Source of the DNA: Siphonodentalium dalli
Taxonomy: Eukaryota > Mollusca > Scaphopoda > Gadilida > Siphonodentaliidae
Reading direction: 5' to 3'
DNA: 64,000 nucleotides
Assembly: GCA_032622095.1 (NCBI GenBank)
Contig: CP136061.1
Span: 45,949,797-46,013,796, forward strand
A program made the translations under genes and the position numbers. Under the pieces are notes generated by a model that made no database searches, was not told the DNA's origin, and saw only the letters and a program-made list of their open reading frames with translations. This document shows positions 33,701-49,000 of this stretch, piece after piece (position 1 is the first letter of the stretch; every line of letters begins with the position of its first letter).

Positions 33701-34878
33701 ATCTGTGAGGTATATATATATACCTGATGCCTGGGTTTATACTGATCTGTGAGGTATGTATATATATACCTGATGCCTGGGTTTATACTGATCTGTGAGG
33801 TATGTATATATATACCTGAAGCCTGGGTTTATACTGATCTGTGAGGTATGTATATATATACCCGAAGCCTGGGTTTATACTGATCTGTGAGGTATATATA
33901 TACCTGAAGCCTGGGTTTATCTGTGAGGTATATATATATATATAAACCTGATGCCTGGGTTTGTACTGATCTGTGAGGTATGTATATATATACCTGATGC
34001 CTGGGTTTATACTGATCTGTGAGGTATGTATATATATATATACCTGATGCCTGGGTTTATACTGATCTGTGAGGTATATATATACCTGATGCCTGGGTTT
34101 ATACTGATCTGTGAGGTATATATATATATATATACCTGATGCCTGGGTTTATACTGATCTGTGAGGTATATATATACCTGATGCCTGGGTTTATACTGAT
34201 CTGTGAGGTATGTATATATATACCTGATGCCTGGGTTTATATTGATCTGTGAGGTATGTATATATATACCTGATGCCTGGGTTTATACTGATCTGTGAGG
34301 TATGTATATATATACCTGATGCCTGGGTTTATACTGATCTGTGAGGTATATATATACCTGATGCCTGGGTTTATACTGATCTGTGAGGTATGTATATATA
34401 TACCTGATGCCTGGGTTTATACTGATCTGTGAGGTATATATATACCTGATGCCTGGGTTTATACTGATCTGTGAGGTATGTATATATATACCTGATGCCT
34501 GGGTTTATATTGATCTGTGAGGTATGTATATATATACCTGATGCCTGGGTTTATACTGATCTGTGAGGTATGTATATATATACCTGATGCCTGGGTTTAT
34601 ACTGATCTGTGAGGTATGTATATATATACCTGATGCCTGGGTTTATACTGATCTGTGAGGTATGTATATACCTGATGCCTGGGTTTATACTGATCTGTGA
34701 GGTATGTATATATATACCTGAAGCCTGGGTTTATACTGATCTGTGAGGTATATATATACCTGATGCCTGGGTTTATACTGATCTGTGAGGTATATATATG
34801 TATATATATACCTGATGCCTGGGTTTATACTGATCTGTGAGGTATATATATACCTGATGCCTGGGTTTATACTGATCT

Positions 34879-37800
34879 GTGAGATATGTATATATATACC
34901 TGATGCCTGGGTTTATACTGATCTGTGAGGTATATATATACCTGATGCCTGGGTTTATACTGATCTGTGAGGTATGTATATACCTGATGCCTGGGTTTAT
35001 ACTGATCTGTGAGGTATATATATACCTGATGCCTGGGTTTATCTGTGAGGTATGTATATATATACCTGATGCCTGGGTTTATACTGATCTGTGAGATATA
35101 TATATACCTGATGCCTGGGTTTATACTGATCTGTGAGGTATATATATACCTGATGCCTGGGTTTATACTGATCTGTGAGGTATGTATATATATACCTGAT
35201 GCCTGGGTTTATACTGATCTGTGAGGTATATATATACCTGATGCCTGGGTTTATCTGTGAGGTATGTATATATATACCTGATGCCTGGGTTTATACTGAT
35301 CTGTGAGGTATATATATACCTGATGCCTGGGTTTATACTGATCTGTGAGATATATATATACCTGAAGCCTGGGTTTATACTGATCTGTGAGGTATATATA
35401 TACCTGATGCCTGGGTTTATACTGATCTGTGAGGTATATATATACCTGATGCCTGGGTTTATACTGATCTGTGAGGTATGTATATATATACCTGATGCCT
35501 GGGTTTATACTGATCTGTGAGATATATATATACCTGATGCCTGGGTTTATACTGATCTGTGAGGTATGTATATATATACCTGAAGCCTGGGTTTATACTG
35601 ATCTGTGAGGTATATATATACCTGATGCCTGGGTTTATACTGATCTGTGAGATATGTATATATATACCTGATGCCTGGGTTTATACTGATCTGTGAGGTA
35701 TATATATACCTGATGCCTGGGTTTATACTGATCTGTGAGGTATATATATACCTGATGCCTGGGTTTATACTGATCTGTGAGGTATGTATATACCTGATGC
35801 CTGGGTTTATACTGATCTGTGAGGTATGTATATATATACCTGATGCCTGGGTTTATACTGATCTGTGAGGTATGTATATATATACCTGAAGCCTGGGTTT
35901 ATACTGATCTGTGAGGTATATATATACCTGATGCCTGGGTTTATACTGATCTGTGAGGTATGTATATATATACCTGATGCCTGGGTTTATACTGATCTGT
36001 GAGGTATATATATACCTGATGCCTGGGTTTATACTGATCTGTGAGGTATATATATACCTGATGCCTGGGTTTATACTGATCTGTGAGGTATATATATACC
36101 TGCTGCCTGGGTTTATCTGTGAGGTATATATATATACCTGATGCCTGGGTTTATACTGATCTGTGAGGTATGTATATATATACCTGATGCCTGGGTTTAT
36201 ACTGATCTGTGAGGTATGTATATATATACCTGAAGCCTGGGTTTATACTGATCTGTGAGGTATGTATATATATACCTGAAGCCTGGGTTTATACTGATCT
36301 GTGAGGTATATATATACCTGAAGCCTGGGTTTATCTGTGAGGTATATATATATATATAAACCTGATGCCTGGGTTTGTACTGATCTGTGAGGTATGTATA
36401 TATATACCTGATGCCTGGGTTTATACTGATCTGTGAGGTATGTATATATATATATACCTGATGCCTGGGTTTATACTGATCTGTGAGGTATATATATATA
36501 CCTGATGTCTGGGTTTATACTGATCTGTGAGGTATATATATATATATATACCTGATGCCTGGGTTTATACTGATCTGTGAGGTATATATATACCTGATGC
36601 CTGGGTTTATACTGATCTGTGAGGTATGTATATATATACCTGATGCCTGGGTTTATATTGATCTGTGAGGTATGTATATACCTGATGCCTGGGTTTATAC
36701 TGATCTGTGAGGTATGTATATATATACCTGATGCCTGGGTTTATACTGATCTGTGAGGTATGTATATATATACCTGATGCCTGGGTTTATACTGATCTGT
36801 GAGGTATGTATATACCTGATGCCTGGGTTTATACTGATCTGTGAGGTATGTATATATATACCTGAAGCCTGGGTTTATACTGATCTGTGAGGTATATATA
36901 TACCTGATGCCTGGGTTTATACTGATCTGTGAGGTATATATATGTATATATATACCTGATGCCTGGGTTTATACTGATCTGTGAGATATGTATATATATA
37001 CCTGATGCCTGGGTTTATACTGATCTGTGAGGTATATATATACCCGATGCCTGGGTTTATACTGATCTGTGAGGTATATATATACCTGATGCCTGGGTTT
37101 ATACTGATCTGTGAGGTATGTATATACCTGATGCCTGGGTTTATACTGATCTGTGAGGTATATATATACCTGATGCCTGGGTTTATCTGTGAGGTATGTA
37201 TATATATACCTGATGCCTGGGTTTATACTGATCTGTGAGATATATATATACCTGATGCCTGGGTTTATACTGATATGTGAGGTATATATATACCTGATGC
37301 CTGGGTTTATACTGATCTGTGAGGTATATATATATATACCTGAAGCCTGGGTTTATACTGATCTGTGAGGTATATATATACCTGATGCCTGGGTTTATAC
37401 TGATCTGTGAGGTATATATATACCTGATGCCTGGGTTTATACTGATCTGTGAGGTATGTATATATATACCTGATGCCTGGGTTTATACTGATCTGTGAGA
37501 TATATATATACCTGATGCCTGGGTTTATACTGATCTGTGAGGTATGTATATATATACCTGAAGCCTGGGTTTATACTGATCTGTGAGGTATATATATACC
37601 TGATGCCTGGGTTTATACTGATCTGTGAGATATGTATATATATACCTGATGCCTGGGTTTATACTGATCTGTGAGGTATATATATACCTGATGCCTGGGT
37701 TTATCTGTGAGGTATGTATATATATACCTGAAGCCTGGGTTTATACTGATCTGTGAGGTATATATATACCTGATGCCTGGGTTTATACTGATCTGTGAGG

Positions 37801-40800
37801 TATATATATGTATATATATACCTGATGCCTGGGTTTATACTGATCTGTGAGGTATATATATACCTGATGCCTGGGTTTATACTGATCTGTGAGATATGTA
37901 TATATATACCTGATGCCTGGGTTTATACTGATCTGTGAGGTATATATATACCTGATGCCTGGGTTTATACTGATCTGTGAGGTATGTATATACCTGATGC
38001 CTGGGTTTATACTGATCTGTGAGGTATATATATACCTGATGCCTGGGTTTATCTGTGAGGTATGTATATATATACCTGATGCCTGGGTTTATACTGATCT
38101 GTGGGATATATATATACCTGATGCCTGGGTTTATACTGATCTGTGAGGTATATATATACCTGATGCCTGGGTTTATACTGATCTGTGAGGTATGTATATA
38201 TATACCTGATGCCTGGGTTTATACTGATCTGTGAGGTATATATATACCTGATGCCTGGGTTTATCTGTGAGGTATGTATATATATACCTGATGCCTGGGT
38301 TTATACTGATCTGTGAGGTATATATATACCTGATGCCTGGGTTTATACTGATCTGTGAGGTATATATATACCTGATGCCTGGGTTTATACTGATCTGTGA
38401 GATATATATATACCTGAAGCCTGGGTTTATACTGATCTGTGAGGTATATATATACCTGATGCCTGGGTTTATACTGATCTGTGAGGTATATATATACCTG
38501 ATGCCTGGGTTTATACTGATCTGTGAGGTATGTATATATATACCTGATGCCTGGGTTTATACTGATCTGTGAGATATATATATACCTGATGCCTGGGTTT
38601 ATACTGATCTGTGAGGTATGTATATATATACCTGAAGCCTGGGTTTATACTGATCTGTGAGGTATATATATACCTGATGCCTGGGTTTATACTGATCTGT
38701 GAGATATGTATATATATACCTGATGCCTGGGTTTATACTGATCTGTGAGGTATATATATACCTGATGCCTGGGTTTATACTGATCTGTGAGGTATATATA
38801 TACCTGATGCCTGGGTTTATACTGATCTGTGAGGTATGTATATACCTGATGCCTGGGTTTATACTGATCTGTGAGGTATGTATATATATACCTGATGCCT
38901 GGGTTTATACTGATCTGTGAGGTATGTATATATATACCTGAAGCCTGGGTTTATACTGATCTGTGAGGTATATATATACCTGATGCCTGGGTTTATACTG
39001 ATCTGTGAGGTATGTATATATATACCTGATGCCTGGGTTTATACTGATCTGTGAGGTATATATATACCTGATGCCTGGGTTTATACTGATCTGTGAGGTA
39101 TATATATACCTGATGCCTGGGTTTATACTGATCTGTGAGGTATATATATACCTGCTGCCTGGGTTTATCTGTGAGGTATATATATATACCTGATGCCTGG
39201 GTTTATACTGATCTGTGAGGTATGTATATATATACCTGATGCCTGGGTTTATACTGATCTGTGAGGTATGTATATATATACCTGAAGCCTGGGTTTATAC
39301 TGATCTGTGAGGTATGTATATATATACCTGAAGCCTGGGTTTATACTGATCTGTGAGGTATATATATACCTGAAGCCTGGGTTTATCTGTGAGGTATATA
39401 TATATATATAAACCTGATGCCTGGGTTTGTACTGATCTGTGAGGTATGTATATATATACCTGATGCCTGGGTTTATACTGATCTGTGAGGTATGTATATA
39501 TATATATACCTGATGCCTGGGTTTATACTGATCTGTGAGGTATATATATATACCTGATGCCTGGGTTTATACTGATCTGTGAGGTATATATATATATATA
39601 TACCTGATGCCTGGGTTTATACTGATCTGTGAGGTATATATATACCTGATGCCTGGGTTTATACTGATCTGTGAGGTATGTATATATATACCTGATGCCT
39701 GGGTTTATATTGATCTGTGAGGTATGTATATACCTGATGCCTGGGTTTATACTGATCTGTGAGGTATGTATATATATACCTGATGCCTGGGTTTATACTG
39801 ATCTGTGAGGTATGTATATATATACCTGATGCCTGGGTTTATACTGATCTGTGAGGTATGTATATACCTGATGCCTGGGTTTATACTGATCTGTGAGGTA
39901 TGTATATATATACCTGAAGCCTGGGTTTATACTGATCTGTGAGGTATATATATACCTGATGCCTGGGTTTATACTGATCTGTGAGGTATATATATGTATA
40001 TATATACCTGATGCCTGGGTTTATACTGATCTGTGAGATATGTATATATATACCTGATGCCTGGGTTTATACTGATCTGTGAGGTATATATATACCCGAT
40101 GCCTGGGTTTATACTGATCTGTGAGGTATATATATACCTGATGCCTGGGTTTATACTGATCTGTGAGGTATGTATATACCTGATGCCTGGGTTTATACTG
40201 ATCTGTGAGGTATATATATACCTGATGCCTGGGTTTATCTGTGAGGTATGTATATATATACCTGATGCCTGGGTTTATACTGATCTGTGAGATATATATA
40301 TACCTGATGCCTGGGTTTATACTGATATGTGAGGTATATATATACCTGATGCCTGGGTTTATACTGATCTGTGAGGTATATATATATATACCTGAAGCCT
40401 GGGTTTATACTGATCTGTGAGGTATATATATACCTGATGCCTGGGTTTATACTGATCTGTGAGGTATATATATACCTGATGCCTGGGTTTATACTGATCT
40501 GTGAGGTATGTATATATATACCTGATGCCTGGGTTTATACTGATCTGTGAGATATATATATACCTGATGCCTGGGTTTATACTGATCTGTGAGGTATGTA
40601 TGTATATATATACCTGAAGCCTGGGTTTATACTGATCTGTGAGGTATATATATACCTGATGCCTGGGTTTATACTGATCTGTGAGATATGTATATATATA
40701 CCTGATGCCTGGGTTTATACTGATCTGTGAGGTATGTATATATATACCTGATGCCTGGGTTTATACTGATCTGTGAGGTATATATATACCTGATGCCTGG

Positions 40801-41118
40801 GTTTATACTGATCTGTGAGGTATATATATACCTGATGCCTGGGTTTATACTGATCTGTGAGATATGTATATATATACCTGATGCCTGGGTTTATACTGAT
40901 CTGTGAGGTATGTATATATATACCTGATGCCTGGGTTTATACTGATCTTTGAGGTATATATATACCTGATGCCTGGGTTTATACTGATCTGTGAGGTATG
41001 TATATACCTGATGCCTGGGTTTATACTGATCTGTGAGGTATATATATACCTGATGCCTGGGTTTATCTGTGAGGTATGTATATATATACCTGATGCCTGG
41101 GTTTATACTGATCTGTGA
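34879..41118. repeat. Higher-order repeat of about 3.05 kb inside the minisatellite
   Basis: Identical combinations of variant units recur at fixed distance: pairs 34879/37889 and 35257/38267 are 3,010 bp apart, while pairs 35647/38699, 35953/39005 and 36981/40033 are 3,052 bp apart. The 42-bp difference is one extra unit in the second copy near 38.3 kb. This is a block-level tandem duplication on top of the unit array. Confidence 0.8.
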
Positions 41119-44100
41119 GATATATATATACCTGATGCCTGGGTTTATACTGATCTGTGAGGTATATATATACCTGATGCCTGGGTTTATACTGATCTGT
41201 GAGGTATATATATATATACCTGAAGCCTGGGTTTATACTGATCTGTGAGGTATATATATACCTGATGCCTGGGTTTATACTGATCTGTGAGGTATATATA
41301 TACCTGATGCCTGGGTTTATACTGATCTGTGAGGTATGTATATATATACCTGATGCCTGGGTTTATACTGATCTGTGAGATATATATATACCTGATGCCT
41401 GGGTTTATACTGATCTGTGAGGTATGTATATATATACCTGAAGCCTGGGTTTATACTGATCTGTGAGGTATATATATACCTGATGCCTGGGTTTATACTG
41501 ATCTGTGAGATATGTATATATATACCTGATGCCTGGGTTTATACTGATCTGTGAGGTATATATATACCTGATGCCTGGGTTTATACTGATCTGTGAGGTA
41601 TATATATACCTGATGCCTGGGTTTATACTGATCTGTGAGGTATGTATATACCTGATGCCTGGGTTTATACTGATCTGTGAGGTATGTATATATATACCTG
41701 ATGCCTGGGTTTATACTGATCTGTGAGGTATGTATATATATACCTGAAGCCTGGGTTTATACTGATCTGTGAGGTATATATATACCTGATGCCTGGGTTT
41801 ATACTGATCTGTGAGGTATGTATATATATACCTGATGCCTGGGTTTATACTGATCTGTGAGGTATATATATACCTGATGCCTGGGTTTATACTGATCTGT
41901 GAGGTATATATATACCTGCTGCCTGGGTTTATCTGTGAGGTATATATATATACCTGATGCCTGGGTTTATACTGATCTGTGAGGTATGTATATATATACC
42001 TGAAGCCTGGGTTTATACTGATCTGTGAGGTATATATATACCTGAAGCCTGGGTTTATCTGTGAGGTATATATATATATATAAACCTGATGCCTGGGTTT
42101 GTACTGATCTGTGAGGTATGTATATATATACCTGATGCCTGGGTTTATACTGATCTGTGAGGTATGTATATATATATATACCTGATGCCTGGGTTTATAC
42201 TGATCTGTGAGGTATATATATACCTGATGCCTGGGTTTATACTGATCTGTGAGGTATATATATATATATATACCTGATGTCTGGGTTTATACTGATCTGT
42301 GAGGTATATATATACCTGAAGCCTGGGTTTATACTGATCTGTGAGGTATATATATACCTGATGCCTGGGTTTATACTGATCTGTGAGGTATATATATACC
42401 TGATGCCTGGGTTTATACTGATCTGTGAGGTATGTATATATATACCTGATGCCTGGGTTTATACTGATCTGTGAGATATATATATACCTGATGCCTGGGT
42501 TTATACTGATCTGTGAGGTATGTATATATATACCTGAAGCCTGGGTTTATACTGATCTGTGAGGTATATATATACCTGATGCCTGGGTTTATACTGATCT
42601 GTGAGATATGTATATATATACCTGATGCCTGGGTTTATACTGATCTGTGAGGTATATATATACCTGATGCCTGGGTTTATACTGATCTGTGAGGTATATA
42701 TATACCTGATGCCTGGGTTTATACTGATCTGTGAGGTATGTATATACCTGATGCCTGGGTTTATACTGATCTGTGAGGTATGTATATATATACCTGATGC
42801 CTGGGTTTATACTGATCTGTGAGGTATGTATATATATACCTGAAGCCTGGGTTTATACTGATCTGTGAGGTATATATATACCTGATGCCTGGGTTTATAC
42901 TGATCTGTGAGGTATGTATATATATACCTGATGCCTGGGTTTATACTGATCTGTGAGGTATATATATACCTGATGCCTGGGTTTATACTGATCTGTGAGG
43001 TATATATATACCTGATGCCTGGGTTTATACTGATCTGTGAGGTATATATATACCTGCTGCCTGGGTTTATCTGTGAGGTATATATATATACCTGATGCCT
43101 GGGTTTATACTGATCTGTGAGGTATGTATATATATACCTGATGCCTGGGTTTATACTGATCTGTGAGGTATGTATATATATACCTGAAGCCTGGGTTTAT
43201 ACTGATCTGTGAGGTATGTATATATATACCTGAAGCCTGGGTTTATACTGATCTGTGAGGTATATATATACCTGAAGCCTGGGTTTATCTGTGAGGTATA
43301 TATATATATATAAACCTGATGCCTGGGTTTGTACTGATCTGTGAGGTATGTATATATATACCTGATGCCTGGGTTTATACTGATCTGTGAGGTATGTATA
43401 TATATATATACCTGATGCCTGGGTTTATACTGATCTGTGAGGTATATATATATACCTGATGCCTGGGTTTATACTGATCTGTGAGGTATATATATATATA
43501 TATACCTGATGCCTGGGTTTATACTGATCTGTGAGGTATATATATACCTGATGCCTGGGTTTATACTGATCTGTGAGGTATGTATATATATACCTGATGC
43601 CTGGGTTTATATTGATCTGTGAGGTATGTATATACCTGATGCCTGGGTTTATACTGATCTGTGAGGTATGTATATATATACCTGATGCCTGGGTTTATAC
43701 TGATCTGTGAGGTATGTATATATATACCTGATGCCTGGGTTTATACTGATCTGTGAGGTATGTATATACCTGATGCCTGGGTTTATACTGATCTGTGAGG
43801 TATGTATATATATACCTGAAGCCTGGGTTTATACTGATCTGTGAGGTATATATATACCTGATGCCTGGGTTTATACTGATCTGTGAGGTATATATATGTA
43901 TATATATACCTGATGCCTGGGTTTATACTGATCTGTGAGGTATATATATACCTGATGCCTGGGTTTATACTGATCTGTGAGATATGTATATATATACCTG
44001 ATGCCTGGGTTTATACTGATCTGTGAGGTATATATATACCCGATGCCTGGGTTTATACTGATCTGTGAGGTATATATATACCTGATGCCTGGGTTTATAC

Positions 44101-47100
44101 TGATCTGTGAGGTATGTATATACCTGATGCCTGGGTTTATACTGATCTGTGAGGTATATATATACCTGATGCCTGGGTTTATCTGTGAGGTATGTATATA
44201 TATACCTGATGCCTGGGTTTATACTGATCTGTGAGATATATATATACCTGATGCCTGGGTTTATACTGATATGTGAGGTATATATATACCTGATGCCTGG
44301 GTTTATACTGATCTGTGAGGTATATATATATATACCTGAAGCCTGGGTTTATACTGATCTGTGAGGTATATATATACCTGATGCCTGGGTTTATACTGAT
44401 CTGTGAGGTATATATATACCTGATGCCTGGGTTTATACTGATCTGTGAGGTATGTATATATATACCTGATGCCTGGGTTTATACTGATCTGTGAGATATA
44501 TATATACCTGATGCCTGGGTTTATACTGATCTGTGAGGTATGTATATATATACCTGAAGCCTGGGTTTATACTGATCTGTGAGGTATATATATACCTGAT
44601 GCCTGGGTTTATACTGATCTGTGAGATATGTATATATATACCTGATGCCTGGGTTTATACTGATCTGTGAGGTATGTATATATATACCTGATGCCTGGGT
44701 TTATACTGATCTGTGAGGTATATATATACCTGATGCCTGGGTTTATACTGATCTGTGAGGTATATATATACCTGATGCCTGGGTTTATACTGATCTGTGA
44801 GATATGTATATATATACCTGATGCCTGGGTTTATACTGATCTGTGAGGTATGTATATATATACCTGATGCCTGGGTTTATACTGATCTTTGAGGTATATA
44901 TATACCTGATGCCTGGGTTTATACTGATCTGTGAGGTATGTATATACCTGATGCCTGGGTTTATACTGATCTGTGAGGTATATATATACCTGATGCCTGG
45001 GTTTATCTGTGAGGTATGTATATATATACCTGATGCCTGGGTTTATACTGATCTGTGAGATATATATATACCTGATGCCTGGGTTTATACTGATCTGTGA
45101 GGTATATATATACCTGATGCCTGGGTTTATACTGATCTGTGAGGTATATATATATATACCTGAAGCCTGGGTTTATACTGATCTGTGAGGTATATATATA
45201 CCTGATGCCTGGGTTTATACTGATCTGTGAGGTATATATATACCTGATGCCTGGGTTTATACTGATCTGTGAGGTATGTATATATATACCTGATGCCTGG
45301 GTTTATACTGATCTGTGAGATATATATATACCTGATGCCTGGGTTTATACTGATCTGTGAGGTATGTATATATATACCTGAAGCCTGGGTTTATACTGAT
45401 CTGTGAGGTATATATATACCTGATGCCTGGGTTTATACTGATCTGTGAGATATGTATATATATACCTGATGCCTGGGTTTATACTGATCTGTGAGGTATA
45501 TATATACCTGATGCCTGGGTTTATACTGATCTGTGAGGTATATATATACCTGATGCCTGGGTTTATACTGATCTGTGAGGTATGTATATACCTGATGCCT
45601 GGGTTTATACTGATCTGTGAGGTATGTATATATATACCTGATGCCTGGGTTTATACTGATCTGTGAGGTATGTATATATATACCTGAAGCCTGGGTTTAT
45701 ACTGATCTGTGAGGTATATATATACCTGATGCCTGGGTTTATACTGATCTGTGAGGTATGTATATATATACCTGATGCCTGGGTTTATACTGATCTGTGA
45801 GGTATATATATACCTGATGCCTGGGTTTATACTGATCTGTGAGGTATATATACCTGCTGCCTGGGTTTATCTGTGAGGTATATATATATACCTGATGCCT
45901 GGGTTTATACTGATCTGTGAGGTATGTATATATATACCTGAAGCCTGGGTTTATACTGATCTGTGAGGTATATATATACCTGAAGCCTGGGTTTATCTGT
46001 GAGGTATATATATATATATAAACCTGATGCCTGGGTTTGTACTGATCTGTGAGGTATGTATATATATACCTGATGCCTGGGTTTATACTGATCTGTGAGG
46101 TATGTATATATATATATACCTGATGCCTGGGTTTATACTGATCTGTGAGGTATATATATACCTGATGCCTGGGTTTATACTGATCTGTGAGGTATATATA
46201 TATATATATACCTGATGTCTGGGTTTATACTGATCTGTGAGGTATATATATACCTGAAGCCTGGGTTTATACTGATCTGTGAGGTATATATATACCTGAT
46301 GCCTGGGTTTATACTGATCTGTGAGGTATATATATACCTGATGCCTGGGTTTATACTGATCTGTGAGGTATGTATATATATACCTGATGCCTGGGTTTAT
46401 ACTGATCTGTGAGATATATATATACCTGATGCCTGGGTTTATACTGATCTGTGAGGTATGTATATATATACCTGAAGCCTGGGTTTATACTGATCTGTGA
46501 GGTATATATATACCTGATGCCTGGGTTTATACTGATCTGTGAGATATGTATATATATACCTGATGCCTGGGTTTATACTGATCTGTGAGGTATATATATA
46601 CCTGATGCCTGGGTTTATACTGATCTGTGAGGTATATATATACCTGATGCCTGGGTTTATACTGATCTGTGAGGTATGTATATACCTGATGCCTGGGTTT
46701 ATACTGATCTGTGAGGTATGTATATATATACCTGATGCCTGGGTTTATACTGATCTGTGAGGTATGTATATATATACCTGAAGCCTGGGTTTATACTGAT
46801 CTGTGAGGTATATATATACCTGATGCCTGGGTTTATACTGATCTGTGAGGTATGTATATATATACCTGATGCCTGGGTTTATACTGATCTGTGAGGTATA
46901 TATATACCTGATGCCTGGGTTTATACTGATCTGTGAGGTATATATATACCTGATGCCTGGGTTTATACTGATCTGTGAGGTATATATATACCTGCTGCCT
47001 GGGTTTATCTGTGAGGTATATATATATACCTGATGCCTGGGTTTATACTGATCTGTGAGGTATGTATATATATACCTGATGCCTGGGTTTATACTGATCT

Positions 47101-49000
47101 GTGAGGTATGTATATATATACCTGAAGCCTGGGTTTATACTGATCTGTGAGGTATGTATATATATACCTGAAGCCTGGGTTTATACTGATCTGTGAGGTA
47201 TATATATACCTGAAGCCTGGGTTTATCTGTGAGGTATATATATATATATAAACCTGATGCCTGGGTTTGTACTGATCTGTGAGGTATGTATATATATACC
47301 TGATGCCTGGGTTTATACTGATCTGTGAGGTATGTATATATATATATACCTGATGCCTGGGTTTATACTGATCTGTGAGGTATATATATATACCTGATGC
47401 CTGGGTTTATACTGATCTGTGAGGTATATATATATATATATACCTGATGCCTGGGTTTATACTGATCTGTGAGGTATATATATACCTGATGCCTGGGTTT
47501 ATACTGATCTGTGAGGTATGTATATATATACCTGATGCCTGGGTTTATATTGATCTGTGAGGTATGTATATACCTGATGCCTGGGTTTATACTGATCTGT
47601 GAGGTATGTATATATATACCTGATGCCTGGGTTTATACTGATCTGTGAGGTATGTATATATATACCTGATGCCTGGGTTTATACTGATCTGTGAGGTATG
47701 TATATACCTGATGCCTGGGTTTATACTGATCTGTGAGGTATGTATATATATACCTGAAGCCTGGGTTTATACTGATCTGTGAGGTATATATATACCTGAT
47801 GCCTGGGTTTATACTGATCTGTGAGGTATATATATGTATATATATACCTGATGCCTGGGTTTATACTGATCTGTGAGGTATATATATACCTGATGCCTGG
47901 GTTTATACTGATCTGTGAGATATGTATATATATACCTGATGCCTGGGTTTATACTGATCTGTGAGGTATATATATACCCGATGCCTGGGTTTATACTGAT
48001 CTGTGAGGTATATATATACCTGATGCCTGGGTTTATACTGATCTGTGAGGTATGTATATACCTGATGCCTGGGTTTATACTGATCTGTGAGGTATATATA
48101 TACCTGATGCCTGGGTTTATCTGTGAGGTATGTATATATATACCTGATGCCTGGGTTTATACTGATCTGTGAGATATATATATACCTGATGCCTGGGTTT
48201 ATACTGATATGTGAGGTATATATATACCTGATGCCTGGGTTTATACTGATCTGTGAGGTATATATATATATACCTGAAGCCTGGGTTTATACTGATCTGT
48301 GAGGTATATATATACCTGATGCCTGGGTTTATACTGATCTGTGAGGTATATATATACCTGATGCCTGGGTTTATACTGATCTGTGAGGTATGTATATATA
48401 TACCTGATGCCTGGGTTTATACTGATCTGTGAGATATATATATACCTGATGCCTGGGTTTATACTGATCTGTGAGGTATGTATATATATACCTGAAGCCT
48501 GGGTTTATACTGATCTGTGAGGTATATATATACCTGATGCCTGGGTTTATACTGATCTGTGAGATATGTATATATATACCTGATGCCTGGGTTTATACTG
48601 ATCTGTGAGGTATGTATATATATACCTGATGCCTGGGTTTATACTGATCTGTGAGGTATATATATACCTGATGCCTGGGTTTATACTGATCTGTGAGGTA
48701 TATATATACCTGATGCCTGGGTTTATACTGATCTGTGAGATATGTATATATATACCTGATGCCTGGGTTTATACTGATCTGTGAGGTATGTATATATATA
48801 CCTGATGCCTGGGTTTATACTGATCTTTGAGGTATATATATACCTGATGCCTGGGTTTATACTGATCTGTGAGGTATGTATATACCTGATGCCTGGGTTT
48901 ATACTGATCTGTGAGGTATATATATACCTGATGCCTGGGTTTATCTGTGAGGTATGTATATATATACCTGATGCCTGGGTTTATACTGATCTGTGAGATA
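40033..49000. repeat. Higher-order repeat of about 3.94 kb inside the minisatellite
   Basis: A rare variant unit with GATCTTTGAG occurs at about 40945, 44885 and 48823, and its surroundings recur at 40903, 44843 and 48781 (3,940 then 3,938 bp). Other pairs, 42277/46215, 42601/46539, 42907/46845 and 43977/47915, are exactly 3,938 bp apart. The 2-bp change is visible as one missing TA before the CTGCTGCC unit at about 45850 compared with about 41910. At least two full copies and part of a third are present. Confidence 0.85.
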
